DNA from: Pseudomonas zanjanensis
Lineage (GTDB): Bacteria > Pseudomonadota > Gammaproteobacteria > Pseudomonadales > Pseudomonadaceae
NCBI RefSeq assembly: GCF_014268745.2
Contig: NZ_JABWRB020000001.1
Span: 2,914,001 to 2,978,000, forward strand
DNA: 64,000 nt
Direction of reading: 5' to 3'
Positions 63,672 through 64,000 of the stretch are shown here, one piece after another. The translations under genes were made by a program, and so were the position numbers. The stretch's first letter is position 1. Each line of letters starts with the position of its first letter. The notes beneath the pieces are model-generated. The model was given only the letters and a program-made list of their open reading frames with translations. It was not told the origin of the DNA and made no database searches.

Positions 63672-64000
63672 TTACCGCTGGGCCCGTAGCAGATCCGCCG
63701 CACACGAAGCAATCCGCTGGCACGCATCCGCCAGTTTCAGTTGATCGACCACCAGCCCGATGCGGATATGCCCCGCCGCACTGGGCCCAAACGCCTCGCC
63801 GGCCAATACCGACACGCCGTGATCGTCCAACAAGCACTCGGCAAACGCCTGAGCATCGAGGCCAGTCTGGCGAATGTCGACCATCACAAACATGCCGCCA
63901 TCGGGCCGCACCGGCTTGAGCCCCGGGCAATCGTCGAGCATGGCGCACACCAGGTCGCGGCGCTGGCGATATTCTTCATGCATCTGCGCGACTTCCGGCA
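63672..64000 (-). CDS. Class I/II PLP-dependent aminotransferase, C-terminal part
   Basis: The last 109 codons of a gene whose 5' part lies beyond the right edge. The sequence MHEEYRQRRDLVCAMLDDCPGLKPVRPDGGMFVMVDIRQTG, VSVLAGEAFGPSAAGHIRIGL is the C-terminal domain of an aspartate-aminotransferase-fold enzyme; the R in HIRIGL is the carboxylate-binding arginine. PLP lysine is outside the window and the substrate cannot be told. Confidence 0.88.
   Translation of the reverse strand, partial: PEVAQMHEEYRQRRDLVCAMLDDCPGLKPVRPDGGMFVMVDIRQTGLDAQAFAECLLDDHGVSVLAGEAFGPSAAGHIRIGLVVDQLKLADACQRIASCAADLLRAQR

Overview
The window looks like a chromosomal segment of a Pseudomonas from the fluorescens group. 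The evidence is the gacA-uvrC-pgsA-tRNA-Gly block, an hcnABC hydrogen cyanide synthase operon, the bkdR/bkdA1-bkdA2-bkdB-lpdV operon, DUF1652 and DUF6124 genes, and many Pseudomonas-type REP palindromes between high-GC genes. All functional names come from reading motifs and remembered family features; no database search was run.

Region 1-8.1 kb is accessory. An operon on the minus strand encodes an indole-3-glycerol-phosphate synthase paralogue, a Gfo/Idh/MocA dehydrogenase and two DegT-type aminotransferases, and it continues off the left edge. Upstream lies a near-perfect lux box, then a divergent quorum-sensing LuxR regulator without a LuxI partner and a LysE-type exporter. I read this as a quorum-controlled specialised-metabolite locus of unknown product. 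It is followed by a graveyard of IS3, IS21, IS66 and IS1182 fragments with truncated Old Yellow Enzyme and M20 peptidase genes. The graveyard ends at the 3' side of tRNA-Gly(GCC), a classical island site.

Region 8.1-20.2 kb is core: pgsA, uvrC, gacA, a GNAT acetyltransferase, a nitrilase-family amidase, an aromatic DAHP synthase behind a leader-peptide attenuator, hcnABC and a two-component pair. hcnA carries an RsmA-type site over its ribosome binding site and a probable ANR box, so GacA (encoded 6 kb away) probably controls it through Gac/Rsm.

Region 20.4-31.8 kb is reductive pyrimidine catabolism: a PAS-LuxR regulator, an N-carbamoyl amino acid hydrolase and an NCS1 transporter on one strand; dihydropyrimidinase, PreT and PreA on the other; a 28-bp palindrome between them; and a TetR regulator separated from preA by an AT-rich RHS-tip gene.

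Region 32-40.5 kb holds a DUF6124 gene with a C4-antisense-like RNA in its leader, then uronate use: OprD porin, uronate dehydrogenase, SMP-30 lactonase, TRAP transporter and aldose epimerase. Two matching GntR-type operator candidates precede oprD and udh.

Region 40.6-50 kb holds a TSUP exporter divergent from a persulfide-dioxygenase-like enzyme, the branched-chain keto acid dehydrogenase operon and ilvE. Region 50-64 kb holds a DMT exporter with an AraC regulator, an ArsR-type regulator with a cytochrome P450, FKBP, a protealysin-emfourin pair, an RcnB-like protein, an AlkD-like protein, an MHYT-GGDEF-EAL protein, a DUF1345 protein, a second two-component pair and the end of an aminotransferase gene. 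REP doublets fill most intergenic gaps and form tandem arrays of about 135-bp period at three places.
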